This document shows positions 7,290-15,416 of a stretch of DNA of 35,679 nt, one piece after another. The stretch's first letter is position 1. Each line of letters starts with the position of its first letter. The notes under the pieces were generated by a model. The model did no database searches. It was not told where the DNA came from and worked only from the letters and a program-made list of their open reading frames with translations. Origin of the DNA: a virus; the IMG/VR virus record IMGVR_UViG_3300008954_003300, positions 1-35,679 of that record. One strand, written 5' to 3'. The position numbers and the translations under genes are program-made.

Positions 7290-8161
7290 TACATTTTATT
7301 TATAATTCAGACCCTAGAGATGGGACTACTGGCAATTATCTTCTGGATGCAGCCAAGAGAATAGGTATACCTGTAAGCTGGTCCTCTAAAGGTGTTCCCG
7401 AGGGGCTTAACCCCACTCTAGTTATAAAAGTAGACGATGGTGATATTGACAACACTAATTATTCTGAAATATGTGAATGTCCTACGGCTTGGTGGTTTAT
7501 AGATCCTAACACGGACTTTGAAAGAGGGGCCAGTATAGCACAAAACTTTGATTATACATTTTGCTCTCAAGTCTACGGCGTAGACCCCTTGGTCGAAAGA
7601 GGCATTAATGCACACTGGCTACCCTGCGCTGCTGACCCAGTACACCACAGTACTGTGTGTAATAATTTAGAAGATAGGCCCTTTGATGTAGGGTTTTCCG
7701 GATCAATAGGAGACTGCGGAGGATGGAACCCAGGAAGGCCCGAACTTTTAATCGAAATATCCAACCGATTTAAAAACTCCGTGATAAGGGAGACTACTAA
7801 GGGACAGAATTCCATGTTGTGTGGGTCATGCAAAGTAGTATTTAATGATAACCCTTATAACAACATTAACATGAGACATTTTGAAGCAATAGCAAGCGGG
7901 GCAGTTCTAGTAACCAGAAGAGTAGAAGACAATGGAATGGAAAACATCGCTGTGTCTAATTCTGTATTGTTCTACGACACCCCAGAAGAGGCGATGGACA
8001 GAATAAAATTTGCGCTTATTAATATAAAAAGCCTCGATGATAGCGCAAAACAGTTAGCTGAATTTTATCACCAATACCACTCTTATTCTGCAAGGCTTGC
8101 GCAAATTAACGATATTATAAAAAATGCAGATTCGCTCAATTCTAAGGATTTAGAAAATTGA
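7286..8161 (+). CDS. CgeB-like glycosyltransferase
   Basis: A 291-residue protein coupled to the previous gene by ATGA. The C-terminal half carries DVGFSGSIGDCGGWNPGRPELL near 132-155 and NMRHFEAIASGAVLVTRRVEDN near 192-212, the pattern of the CgeB/Glyco_trans_1_2 group of GT-B transferases (a Glu in place of the GT4 E-x7-E, and ASGA.LVT). The first half has TAWWFIDPN, also typical. Such enzymes are frequent in bacterial and phage glycan clusters, but few have known acceptors. It overlaps the next gene through a TTGA junction. Confidence 0.75.
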   Translation: MIHFIYNSDPRDGTTGNYLLDAAKRIGIPVSWSSKGVPEGLNPTLVIKVDDGDIDNTNYSEICECPTAWWFIDPNTDFERGASIAQNFDYTFCSQVYGVDPLVERGINAHWLPCAADPVHHSTVCNNLEDRPFDVGFSGSIGDCGGWNPGRPELLIEISNRFKNSVIRETTKGQNSMLCGSCKVVFNDNPYNNINMRHFEAIASGAVLVTRRVEDNGMENIAVSNSVLFYDTPEEAMDRIKFALINIKSLDDSAKQLAEFYHQYHSYSARLAQINDIIKNADSLNSKDLEN

Positions 8162-8787
8162 AAAAAGTAGCCGTATTTGGAAAGGGGTCTCTTGCAATAT
8201 CTGTTTGCGAATGTGTTTTGAATTCAAGCAGTCACGAGCTTGTTTGCGTAATTCCTGTTATGCCAGAGCCGGAGTGGACAGATTCTCTTTTTCGATGGTG
8301 TTACGAAAATAAAATAAATGGCGTTTCTGATGGTGACTACAGTCAGGCTGATCCAGAATCCTTTGACCTAGGAATATCTGTATTTTACGACAAGATATTT
8401 TCGTCAGATTATATAGACAGGTGCCAAAGATTAATAAACATACACAATGCCCCTCTTCCCAAATACAGGGGCATGGCTCCTATCAACTGGGCATTAAAAA
8501 ATAAAGAAGTCGAACACGGGGTTACTATACATGACGTTCTTCCGGGGATTGACAATGGGCCAATAATCAGCCAAGTAAAATATTCTATTTTTCACGAAAC
8601 AGAAGAAGTAATAGACGTTTACAAGAAATCATTAAATTTTGCCAACTGCTTATTTAGAAGCACCCTCCATATGATTGACGAAATATCTCCTCGGGAACAA
8701 GATGACAGCTTAGCAACTTATTATTCTATGTCGGATATGAAAAAGCTAGGAGACCGAAGAAGCTTCACTAGAAAAGTGAGCGTGTAA
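8158..8787 (+). CDS. Formyltransferase, Fmt/sugar N-formyltransferase type
   Basis: The start is TTG 8158, which makes a TTGA junction with the previous stop; no ATG occurs before the first strand KKVAVFGKGS. Of 209 residues, NIHNAPLPKYRG at 94-105 and HDVLPGIDNGPI at 125-136 contain the Asn94-His96-Asp132 triad of 10-formyltetrahydrofolate-dependent transferases. Length and lack of a C-terminal tRNA-binding OB domain argue against methionyl-tRNA formyltransferase (about 315 residues) and for a sugar N-formyltransferase such as those acting on dTDP-Qui3N, dTDP-Fuc3N or GDP-perosamine. It probably formylates the amino sugar made by the next two genes. The natural sugar is inferred, not shown. 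Confidence 0.8.
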   Translation: MKKVAVFGKGSLAISVCECVLNSSSHELVCVIPVMPEPEWTDSLFRWCYENKINGVSDGDYSQADPESFDLGISVFYDKIFSSDYIDRCQRLINIHNAPLPKYRGMAPINWALKNKEVEHGVTIHDVLPGIDNGPIISQVKYSIFHETEEVIDVYKKSLNFANCLFRSTLHMIDEISPREQDDSLATYYSMSDMKKLGDRRSFTRKVSV

Positions 8788-9635
8788 TGAAAAACGGATT
8801 GTTGGGATTTGGTTATTGGGGAAAGATTTTATCAAGCAACATAGATTCTTTGACTGGACAAAAGCCAGTCGTGCATGATCCTCAGTGTGGAATTATTAAC
8901 AAGGAAGAGATTGGATTGTGCGATAATATCTTTATTGCTACCCCGGCTATTACTCACGACGAATTAGTATCTGATTTTTTGTCGAAAGGTAAAAATGTTT
9001 TTTGCGAAAAGCCGCTGTGCCTATCGTCCACTATGGCTAAAAATCTATACGAGATAAGCGAGGATAACAATGCGCATCTTTTTGTGGACTGGATATTTAC
9101 TTTTAATGATGCGGTAAATCATATCTCCCATTGCTACGACTCAGGAGAATACGGCAGCATCAGAAGCGTTCGGATGAACAGGCTAAATTCTGGACCAGAA
9201 AGAAAAGACACGTCCTCTAAGTGGGATTTAGCGTCGCACGACGTTTCTATACTTCAATACATATTTGATGAAACTCCCACCCATATAGACTGGAAGCTTT
9301 TCAGGCGCAATGACCGTAGTTTTTTTAGCGATACATGCGTCGGCATCATACAGTACCCATCTTTTGATGCAACTATAAATGCCAGCTGGGAGTATGGAAG
9401 AAAGGACAGGGAATGCGTGTTCGAATTTGATGCAGGATTCCTAACTTGGGACGATACGGTTAACAGCTTGCGTTTTAATGGGCAAGATATAGTTTTTCCT
9501 AAAACAAGATCTCCGCTTGAGAATTCCATAGAAACGTTTCTATCATTAGCAGACAAAGGCGATATGTCGAATCATGCTGCTCTTCAAAAGAAGCTTACAA
9601 CAGTAGTTACGGAGATACTTGAAAATGGAGAATGA
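8787..9635 (+). CDS. Gfo/Idh/MocA oxidoreductase, WbpB/WlbA-like
   Basis: A 282-residue NAD-dependent sugar dehydrogenase joined to the formyltransferase by TAATG. GLLGFGYWG at 4-12 is the nucleotide-binding loop, EKPL at 74-77 has the catalytic Lys75, and KWDLASHDVSIL at 145-156 has the His151/Asp147 pair, a wording typical of UDP-GlcNAc-uronate 3-dehydrogenases (WbpB, WlbA). Such enzymes oxidise C3 of a UDP-uronic acid to a ketone, which a DegT-family enzyme then aminates. It is somewhat shorter than family members (about 315-350). The adjacent aminotransferase and upstream 6-dehydrogenase fit this pathway. Substrate assignment is inference. Confidence 0.8.
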   Translation: MKNGLLGFGYWGKILSSNIDSLTGQKPVVHDPQCGIINKEEIGLCDNIFIATPAITHDELVSDFLSKGKNVFCEKPLCLSSTMAKNLYEISEDNNAHLFVDWIFTFNDAVNHISHCYDSGEYGSIRSVRMNRLNSGPERKDTSSKWDLASHDVSILQYIFDETPTHIDWKLFRRNDRSFFSDTCVGIIQYPSFDATINASWEYGRKDRECVFEFDAGFLTWDDTVNSLRFNGQDIVFPKTRSPLENSIETFLSLADKGDMSNHAALQKKLTTVVTEILENGE

Positions 9636-10800
9636 AATTTTATTTAATAATTTAGGCCTGCAGTGGGAAGCGATATCTGCTCCCGCCACAAGAAGGATTG
9701 ATAATCTTTTTAAATCCTCCTCGTTTATTAACGGACCTGACGTTTCTGAGTTTGAAAACAGCTTTTCTAAATATATAGGAGTTGATCATGCTTGCGGCGT
9801 TTCTAATGGAACAGATGCCATCAAGTTATGCGTACAAGCGCTAATAAACGAAAAATGTATTAATAGTCGGGGGAAGGTTGGGATAATAATTCCCGCCAAT
9901 ACTTTCATAGCAACTCTTCTGGGAGCTGAAATGGCAATTCCTCAGGCTGAATTTATTTTGGTAGATTGTGATGAATACTACCAAATTGATACTGGTCTTC
10001 TGGAAGATGCACTAGTGGAGCATAGAGAGAGTTGGGATGATTGTATTATTATTCCGGTTCACCTTTATGGCCACTCTTGCGATATGGAAAAGGTGATGGA
10101 ACTGGCTGACGATTTTGAATGCTGGGTTGTCGAAGATGGCTCACAGGCCCACGGTACTGTAGCTAGTATAGGACTGCATGAACTTAAGGTCGGATCAATC
10201 GGTCACTTAGCTGCCTTTTCAATGTATCCTGGAAAAAACCTAGGCGCCGCCGGAGATGCAGGGGTAATTACTACTAACAATTCAGCATTGTATGAATCTA
10301 TACAGAAATTAAAGAACTGGGGGTCTAGGGAAAAATATCACTACGATTTTAAAGGGTTCAATAACCGCCTAGATTCTATACAGGCAATAGTAGTAGACGA
10401 AAAATTAAAACACCTAGACCGCTGGAACCATATGAGGAGTCATATAGCCAATAAGTATAGTGAGGGGTTAAAAGACAGCGGAGTTATACTTCCCCAACAA
10501 GCGGACTATTGCCACCAACAAACTCACCATATATACCCCATAAGGATTAGTGTTAGCAATCGCGACAGCCTAATGGAGTTCTTGTCCAGCAATAAAATCC
10601 AATGCGGAATTCATTATCCGATACCCATTGAAGAAACCGACATTTATAAAAATAGTAAATGGCACAATAAAAATACTAGGCTTTTTTCTAGGCAAATGGT
10701 AAGCCTTCCTATGCATCCCTTTATGACTGATGGGGAAATAAACCGCGTAATAGATACTGTAACCCTGTTCTCTTCACCAAGGACCCCTGTCAAAAGTTAG
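9625..10800 (+). CDS. DegT/DnrJ/EryC1/StrS sugar aminotransferase
   Basis: ATG 9625 follows GGAGA (9611-9615) by 9 bases; an in-frame TTG at 9619 is less likely. The 391-residue protein has SNGTDAI near 60-66 for phosphate binding, EDGSQAHG near 170-177, and FSMYPGKNLGAAGDAG with the PLP-binding Lys204. The C-terminal YPIRI and GIHYPIPI elements complete a full-length sugar aminotransferase fold. It would add an amino group from glutamate to a keto nucleotide sugar, here probably the 3-keto product of the preceding dehydrogenase (WbpE/WlbC role). QdtB/FdtB-type chemistry on a dTDP-sugar is the main alternative, but no dTDP-sugar genes are seen. Last gene of the cluster, with 61 bases before the next ATG. 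Confidence 0.9.
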   Translation: MENEILFNNLGLQWEAISAPATRRIDNLFKSSSFINGPDVSEFENSFSKYIGVDHACGVSNGTDAIKLCVQALINEKCINSRGKVGIIIPANTFIATLLGAEMAIPQAEFILVDCDEYYQIDTGLLEDALVEHRESWDDCIIIPVHLYGHSCDMEKVMELADDFECWVVEDGSQAHGTVASIGLHELKVGSIGHLAAFSMYPGKNLGAAGDAGVITTNNSALYESIQKLKNWGSREKYHYDFKGFNNRLDSIQAIVVDEKLKHLDRWNHMRSHIANKYSEGLKDSGVILPQQADYCHQQTHHIYPIRISVSNRDSLMEFLSSNKIQCGIHYPIPIEETDIYKNSKWHNKNTRLFSRQMVSLPMHPFMTDGEINRVIDTVTLFSSPRTPVKS

Positions 10801-10846
10801 TGCGTAAAAATCCACTGATCTCTGTGGAAGCGGATTTTCTTAGGGG

Positions 10847-10852
10847 TATAAT
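10847..10852 (+). promoter_or_regulatory. Candidate -10 element upstream of nrdJ
   Basis: TATAAT lies in the 61-base gap between the aminotransferase and nrdJ, in the context GGGGTATAATACA. No TTGACA-like -35 is present at the usual distance. Its right end is 9 bases before the nrdJ ATG, so a transcript from it would have almost no leader, consistent with the absence of a ribosome-binding site there. Similar elements occur in four other gaps of this window. Confidence 0.45.
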
Positions 10853-10861
10853 ACAACAACC

Positions 10862-12790
10862 ATGTGCGACAAATTACCCACCTTATATCAAGAATTCATT
10901 CATTTATCTAGGTACTCTAGATGGCTTCCCGACAAGAACAGAAGGGAAACCTGGCCTGAAACCGTTGGTAGATATTTTGATTTCTTTTCGGAACATCTTG
11001 AAGAGGAGATGGGCTATAAGGTTAGTCAAAAAGAAAGAGCTGAGCTAGAAAATGCAGTACTCAACCTAGAGGTGATGCCTTCAATGAGAGCGTTAATGAC
11101 AGCAGGTCCTGCTTTAAAGCGTGACAATGTTGCTGGGTATAACTGCTCTTATGTTTCTTCGGCTAGGGTGCGGTCTTTTGATGAAATTCTTTATGTATTA
11201 ATGTGTGGCACAGGGGTTGGCTTTTCTGTTGAGAGAACTTTTGTAGAAAGGCTTCCAACAATTGCCGAAGAGTTTGAGAAAAGTGACACTACGATAGTTG
11301 TTCAAGATTCTAAGATAGGCTGGGCAAAGGCGTATAAAGAACTGTTCAGCCTTCTTATTGGAGGACAAGTCCCTAAATGGAACACGTCAAAAGTTCGCCC
11401 AGCTGGAGCAAGACTAAAAACATTCGGCGGGCGAGCTAGCGGGCCACAGCCCCTTGAGGACCTGTTTAAATTTACGGTAGACGTTTTCAAAAGAGCAAAA
11501 GGGCGAAAACTCACATCAATGGAATGCCATGACATTATTTGTAAAATAGCTGAAGTGGTTGTTGTTGGTGGAGTCAGGAGGTCAGCCCTCATATCGCTCT
11601 CTGATTTAACAGACGACAGAATGCGGGAGGCTAAGAGTGGACAATGGTGGTCTGCTGATCCTCAGAGATCCCTAGCTAATAACTCGGCCTGCTATAAAGC
11701 CAGACCAGAAATAAGCACGTTCATGGAGGAGTGGCTGTCCCTCTACAAGTCAAAAAGCGGAGAGAGGGGTATTTTTAACCGACAGGCAGCCAAAAATCAG
11801 TGCGAAAAATTTGGCAAGAGGGATCCGGGACATGATTTTGGAACGAACCCCTGTTCTGAAATTATATTAAGAGACCGCGAATTTTGCAATCTCACTGAAG
11901 TTGTAATCAGGGAATCTGATACTCCAGACGACTTGATGAGAAAAGTGCGATTGGCTACAATTCTTGGTACTTGGCAATCTACATTGACTAGCTTTAGGTA
12001 TCTGTCTAGTGACTGGAAAAAGAACTGTGAAGAGGAGCGGCTTCTTGGAGTATCTATGACTGGCATTATGGATAATGTTTTTACTAGCGGAAGAAAGGGT
12101 GATATAGAAACCCTGCTAGAGGGGTTGAGGGATCAGGCCGTTTCCACTAACAAAAAGTACGCTAAGACTTTGGGAATAAATAAATCAGCGGCAATAACTT
12201 GTGTCAAGCCCAGTGGAACCGTCTCTCAATTAGTTAATGCGGCCTCTGGCATTCACGCAAGGCACAATCCCTATTACATCAGAACAGTACGAGCTGACCT
12301 AAAGGATCCGTTGTGTCAGTTTATGATTGACAAGGGCTTTCCAAACGAGCCAGACGCAATGAAGCCTCAGCACACCGCAGTGTTTTCATTTCCCATGAAG
12401 GTACACCAGAAATCCATTTGTCGAAAAGACACGACAGCAATTGAGCAATTAGAACTCTGGTTAATTTATCAGCGCCACTGGTGTGAACACAAGCCGTCCG
12501 TTACGATTACTGTTCGTGAACACGAATGGATGGAGGTAGGGGCTTGGGTATGGAAGCATTTTGATGAGGTTTCTGGTATTTCCTTCCTCCCGCTGTCGGA
12601 CCACAACTATAAGCAGGCCCCATATCAAGATTGCTGTGAGTCTGCATATAAAAAACTATCGAGTAAACTTCCAGATAAAATTGACTGGACAGAATTAGGT
12701 AATTATGAGAAAGAAGACAACACTTCCGGTTCCCAGACATATGCTTGTGCTGGAGGATCGTGTGAGGTCGTAGATATAACAAGTGAGTAA
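10862..12790 (+). CDS. nrdJ: Adenosylcobalamin-dependent ribonucleotide reductase (class II)
   Basis: A 642-residue monomeric-type class II enzyme that reduces ribonucleotides to deoxyribonucleotides using B12. RYSRW near the N-terminus and YNCSYVSS (near 92-99) carry the first redox Cys. The active-site loop NPCSEIIL near 329-336 holds the radical Cys and Glu, and the second redox Cys lies in EFCNL. VKPSGTVSQL near 450 is the phosphate-binding loop. The tail CAGGSC supplies the reductant-shuttling Cys pair. The frame is closed by a TAG at 10841, so ATG 10862 is the first possible start, and it has no clear ribosome-binding site. No intein interrupts it. It feeds DNA synthesis without depending on oxygen but requires host B12. 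Confidence 0.95.
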   Translation: MCDKLPTLYQEFIHLSRYSRWLPDKNRRETWPETVGRYFDFFSEHLEEEMGYKVSQKERAELENAVLNLEVMPSMRALMTAGPALKRDNVAGYNCSYVSSARVRSFDEILYVLMCGTGVGFSVERTFVERLPTIAEEFEKSDTTIVVQDSKIGWAKAYKELFSLLIGGQVPKWNTSKVRPAGARLKTFGGRASGPQPLEDLFKFTVDVFKRAKGRKLTSMECHDIICKIAEVVVVGGVRRSALISLSDLTDDRMREAKSGQWWSADPQRSLANNSACYKARPEISTFMEEWLSLYKSKSGERGIFNRQAAKNQCEKFGKRDPGHDFGTNPCSEIILRDREFCNLTEVVIRESDTPDDLMRKVRLATILGTWQSTLTSFRYLSSDWKKNCEEERLLGVSMTGIMDNVFTSGRKGDIETLLEGLRDQAVSTNKKYAKTLGINKSAAITCVKPSGTVSQLVNAASGIHARHNPYYIRTVRADLKDPLCQFMIDKGFPNEPDAMKPQHTAVFSFPMKVHQKSICRKDTTAIEQLELWLIYQRHWCEHKPSVTITVREHEWMEVGAWVWKHFDEVSGISFLPLSDHNYKQAPYQDCCESAYKKLSSKLPDKIDWTELGNYEKEDNTSGSQTYACAGGSCEVVDITSE

Positions 12791-12792
12791 CA

Positions 12793-13245
12793 ATGGTTAA
12801 AAAAGATATAAACGTAGAAATAACCCTCAACCCAGACGCTAAAAAGTTAGGGTACCCTAGGTATGCAACCTCCGGCTCTTCTGGGGTGGATTTAATGTAT
12901 AGCGGAGTTGGCGAGACAATAAAGCCTGGAGAAATAAAGCTTATTAAAACTGGGGTCAGCATGTCAATACCAGAGGGCTTTGAGGGTCAAATAAGGCCTA
13001 GGAGCGGACTGTCGCTCAAGCACGGAATAACTGTTTTAAACTCCCCCGGAACAATAGACAGCGATTACAGGGGGGATATCGGGGTTATATTAATTAATCT
13101 AGGGGAAAATAGTTTTGATTTAACAAATGGAATGAGAGTAGCACAAATGGTGTTCTGCCCCATTGTTTACGCTGATTTTACAGAGAAGGACGACCTGAAA
13201 GAGACCATTAGAAGTAGTGGGGGTTTTGGTCATACCGGACTATAA
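12793..13245 (+). CDS. dut: dUTPase
   Basis: A 150-residue trimeric-type dUTP diphosphatase with all five motifs in order: ATSGSSGVDL (25-34), RPRSGLSLKHG (68-78), GTIDSDYRGDIG (86-97) with the catalytic Asp89, RVAQMVFCPI (115-124) and RSSGGFGHTG (140-149). It hydrolyses dUTP to dUMP and PPi, keeping uracil out of phage DNA and providing dUMP. Its length is normal for the family. It begins 2 bases after nrdJ, forming a nucleotide-supply pair, and its stop codon lies within a TATAAT-like element that may start the next transcript. Confidence 0.96.
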   Translation: MVKKDINVEITLNPDAKKLGYPRYATSGSSGVDLMYSGVGETIKPGEIKLIKTGVSMSIPEGFEGQIRPRSGLSLKHGITVLNSPGTIDSDYRGDIGVILINLGENSFDLTNGMRVAQMVFCPIVYADFTEKDDLKETIRSSGGFGHTGL

Positions 13246-13246
13246 T
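13241..13246 (+). promoter_or_regulatory. Candidate -10 element overlapping the dut stop
   Basis: TATAAT in the context CCGGACTATAATAAG spans the last codons and stop of dut. Transcription would begin near 13253, about 20 bases before ATG 13273. No -35 box is seen. It belongs to the same recurrent set as the elements near 10847, 28751, 29198 and 29537. Confidence 0.35.
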
Positions 13247-13272
13247 AAGTGTATAAACTAACGGGGTTACCA

Positions 13273-13656
13273 ATGAATATAGACACCTACCTCGCATCCA
13301 ACAAGACAGAGCTTCTGTCTTTATTCGGCCAGATACATTCCGGACGTCTTTTAGAGACTTATATAAATCCAGAAAAATACAAAGAGTCTGAGTTTACAAA
13401 GTCATGCTGTTTGGACGCTGTGCTATTTTACAGAAGAAACGGCAACTACTTGGAGTTTCCCATAGAGAATCCGAAAAAGGCGACACCTATAGACAAAAAG
13501 ATTGCGCAGGAGTTGTATATTATAACATTGTGCGAAGAAGAGGTTAAGAAGGGGTCCCTCAAGAGATCTGGGTTTAAATATTCACAGGTTGGTGGCTATA
13601 ATATACCGAATATACCTAGTAAGAGAAAGTATATCATTCCACCTTCTGGATCCTAA
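13273..13656 (+). CDS. Unknown protein (127 aa)
   Basis: The frame is open from a GTG at 13249, but ATG 13273 (MNIDTYLASNKTE) is preferred because the GTG overlaps a possible promoter and has no ribosome-binding site. The protein is mixed alpha/beta by composition, with one CC pair in FTKSCCLDAVLFYRRNG and a basic C-terminal end rich in Lys, Ser and Pro. No membrane segment or known motif is seen. It sits between dUTPase and a zinc-ribbon protein in a run of small genes ahead of uvsX. Function unknown. Confidence 0.65.
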   Translation: MNIDTYLASNKTELLSLFGQIHSGRLLETYINPEKYKESEFTKSCCLDAVLFYRRNGNYLEFPIENPKKATPIDKKIAQELYIITLCEEEVKKGSLKRSGFKYSQVGGYNIPNIPSKRKYIIPPSGS

Positions 13657-13658
13657 TA

Positions 13659-14012
13659 ATGCCCCTATATGATTTTATCTGCAAAGAATGTAATGTGAAA
13701 ACGGAATTTTTCCTAGGAATGGAGGAAAAAAGACCGGCGGATTGTTTGGAGTGTGGTTGCAAAACTTGTTTACAGAGGGATTATTCAGGAATAAATGTTG
13801 TAGAAGATATGAGCAAGCCTAAGACCATAGGCGCTATTGCTGACGCAAACACCGAAAAATTAGTAAAAGAGGGGAAGCTGGATAAAAAAGTATTAGAATG
13901 GGAAGCTAATAAGAAGAAAAAGAATGAGAAAGCGTCTAGAATGAATGAGATAGCGTCTATGAGTCCGACGCAAAAAAGGAACTATATTATGACAGGAAGA
14001 AAAAACGGATGA
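13659..14012 (+). CDS. FmdB-like zinc-ribbon protein
   Basis: A 117-residue protein starting MPLYDFICKEC, the classic opening of FmdB-family zinc ribbons, with C8-x2-C11 and then C29-x2-C32 supplying four zinc ligands (a further Cys, C34, follows in the CLECGCKTC segment). The rest is a Lys- and Glu-rich helix (about 65-105) and a basic tail. FmdB-type proteins are called putative regulators; phage copies are common and may bind nucleic acid or another protein. It ends in an ATGA junction with the next gene. The zinc site is clear from sequence; the role is not. Confidence 0.8.
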   Translation: MPLYDFICKECNVKTEFFLGMEEKRPADCLECGCKTCLQRDYSGINVVEDMSKPKTIGAIADANTEKLVKEGKLDKKVLEWEANKKKKNEKASRMNEIASMSPTQKRNYIMTGRKNG

Positions 14013-14371
14013 GTATTACTAAAAAAGAGTACAATGAAGATGAGTTTAAGGGGGTCATATACACCTTGGTGTGTGACACTACCGGAAATAAGATGCTGGA
14101 TATTCTAGCAAGAGACGAAGATGTGGAAGATGCGCCCGTCACATCGATAGACGTTAAGTGGGTTCCATCTCAGTTAGGCTCCGGCTCGGGACAACACTCC
14201 CTGGCAGGGCTTCTGTCTTATGGACCTGTTGATAGCCAAGGGCAGAAAACAGAAATCCTAGACATGAGTGCGGAAGAAAATGAGGACGGGGAAATGGAGA
14301 TTAGCGTATATGTTTCTCCATCCTTTGAGCCTGAAAAAAATGACGACCAAGAAGGCGAGACGCAATCGTGA
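14009..14371 (+). CDS. Unknown acidic protein (120 aa)
   Basis: ATG 14009 makes an ATGA junction with the zinc-ribbon gene, and the stop overlaps the next gene's GTG as GTGA. The protein has predicted strands in the first 60 residues (FKGVIYTLVCDTTGN, TSIDVKWV), a Gly/Ser stretch QLGSGSGQHSLAG, and a strongly acidic C-terminal 40 residues. The acidic tail could contact DNA-binding partners or other proteins, but no family is recognised. Translational coupling on both sides supports that it is a real gene. Confidence 0.65.
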   Translation: MSITKKEYNEDEFKGVIYTLVCDTTGNKMLDILARDEDVEDAPVTSIDVKWVPSQLGSGSGQHSLAGLLSYGPVDSQGQKTEILDMSAEENEDGEMEISVYVSPSFEPEKNDDQEGETQS

Positions 14372-14667
14372 CTGCGGAGTCTTTATATTTTAATGAGAAG
14401 GGCGAAGAGTGCGATTCTGTTGAAGGATGGGTAGCTAGGAAGGTTGAGTTTTCAGATAGCGGGCGATATTTTATAAGAGCTGATAGGGTAACTAGAAAGC
14501 TGTTTAACCCAAACATTGACCGAGTTATAGACATAGAAGGAAAGAGATCTGGACGCCCTATCTATAACACAGAGGAAGTTTCATCAACATGTTTCAGGGA
14601 CTACCTAGAGTTTCTGGGGACCCACAATGATTTAATGTATAACAAGGCAAATACTTATAGGAGGTAG
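14368..14667 (+). CDS. Unknown protein (99 aa)
   Basis: The start is GTG 14368 in a GTGA overlap with the previous stop; there is no earlier start in frame. The protein reads as a small mixed fold with a single Cys, a charged middle (RADRVTRKLFNPNIDRV) and a C-terminal FRDYLEFLGTHNDLMYN helix. No domain is recognised. A strong ribosome-binding site for the following gene (AGGAGG, 14660-14665) lies within its last codons. Confidence 0.6.
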   Translation: MTAESLYFNEKGEECDSVEGWVARKVEFSDSGRYFIRADRVTRKLFNPNIDRVIDIEGKRSGRPIYNTEEVSSTCFRDYLEFLGTHNDLMYNKANTYRR

Positions 14668-14669
14668 GG

Positions 14670-14984
14670 ATGGCTAGACCAAAAAAACTAACAAAAAACA
14701 AAATAAAGCCCATAGTAGACAAGATCGAAGCAGTTGTTTCAGAATACGTCACGCTGGAGAGCGATATAGAATCTATAGTCAGCTCTATTAGAAGTTCCTT
14801 AAACGAATATATTGAGGCGCAAGACAATATTGGCAACACTGATATTCCAGAGGAAATAGCACAGTTAAGCGGTGTTGTTGATCCAAGTAATCTTGCACGA
14901 ACAGGCGCCTCGAACAACTCTGAGGGATTCTACGTTAGGACAAAAGGCTCATCAGAAAAAGCTGATGGCATAAAGGGTTTATAA
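14670..14984 (+). CDS. Unknown helical protein (104 aa)
   Basis: A basic start (MARPKKLTKNKIKPIV) is followed by a long amphipathic helix at about residues 10-55 (Ile/Val/Leu repeats, probable coiled coil), then a flexible polar tail rich in Ser, Gly and Asn. AGGAGG at 14660-14665 ahead of the ATG is among the best ribosome-binding sites in the window, suggesting high expression. It could be a small structural or nucleic-acid-associated protein. No family recognised. Confidence 0.65.
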   Translation: MARPKKLTKNKIKPIVDKIEAVVSEYVTLESDIESIVSSIRSSLNEYIEAQDNIGNTDIPEEIAQLSGVVDPSNLARTGASNNSEGFYVRTKGSSEKADGIKGL

Positions 14985-15416
14985 TTGAAAAACTACTTAA
15001 GCCCAAACCTAGATAGTGGATGGGTAGTTTCCCTGTCTGACGGTAGGGAGCTTTATGATTGGGACAGAGACACCGAAAGCGGTGGACCTTCCTGGTTTGA
15101 GCTTTCTGATTTAATTAAATCTGACGAGTCCCTTAGGATAGTCTCCATGAGAATCTTTTACAGACCCAACTTCGGGGACGGTGGAGAGTTTGCAGGAGTC
15201 GGAGTCCCAAGGGATAACGCTGAGGGATATTTTTTTTCCAAAAGAGTTTCGGCGGCAGTAGCCGATTTGAATCGTTACGGCGAGAATCTAGGCGTTGGTT
15301 ATCTAGAAAATGAAAAAGTTCGCATAACTTGGTTTAATAATAGAGTCCAAGCACTAGAATCTGAGGTACGCAATCGTGAAGATTGTGGCTTTGGATTAAT
15401 AGTGAATAATGAATAA
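14985..15416 (+). CDS. Unknown protein (143 aa), TTG start
   Basis: The only reasonable start is TTG 14985, immediately after the previous TAA; no ATG occurs in the first 50 codons. The sequence has many strands and turns: WVVSLSDGRELYDWD, RIVSMRIFYRPNFGDGG, FSKRVSAAVADL, VRITWFNNRVQALESEV. It looks like a compact soluble beta-rich fold with a helix near 85-95. No motif is recognised. It overlaps the next gene by 8 bases and is the first of the run leading into uvsX. Confidence 0.65.
   Translation: MKNYLSPNLDSGWVVSLSDGRELYDWDRDTESGGPSWFELSDLIKSDESLRIVSMRIFYRPNFGDGGEFAGVGVPRDNAEGYFFSKRVSAAVADLNRYGENLGVGYLENEKVRITWFNNRVQALESEVRNREDCGFGLIVNNE

Noticed and set aside
10811-10828. TCCAC/GTGGA hairpin as a terminator after the aminotransferase gene
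   Set aside because: Only 5 pairs with an 8-base loop, and the T-run does not follow directly; too weak to call.
10800-11048. An 82-codon frame from a GTG at 10800
   Set aside because: It overlaps the conserved nrdJ N-terminus in another frame and has no family motif.
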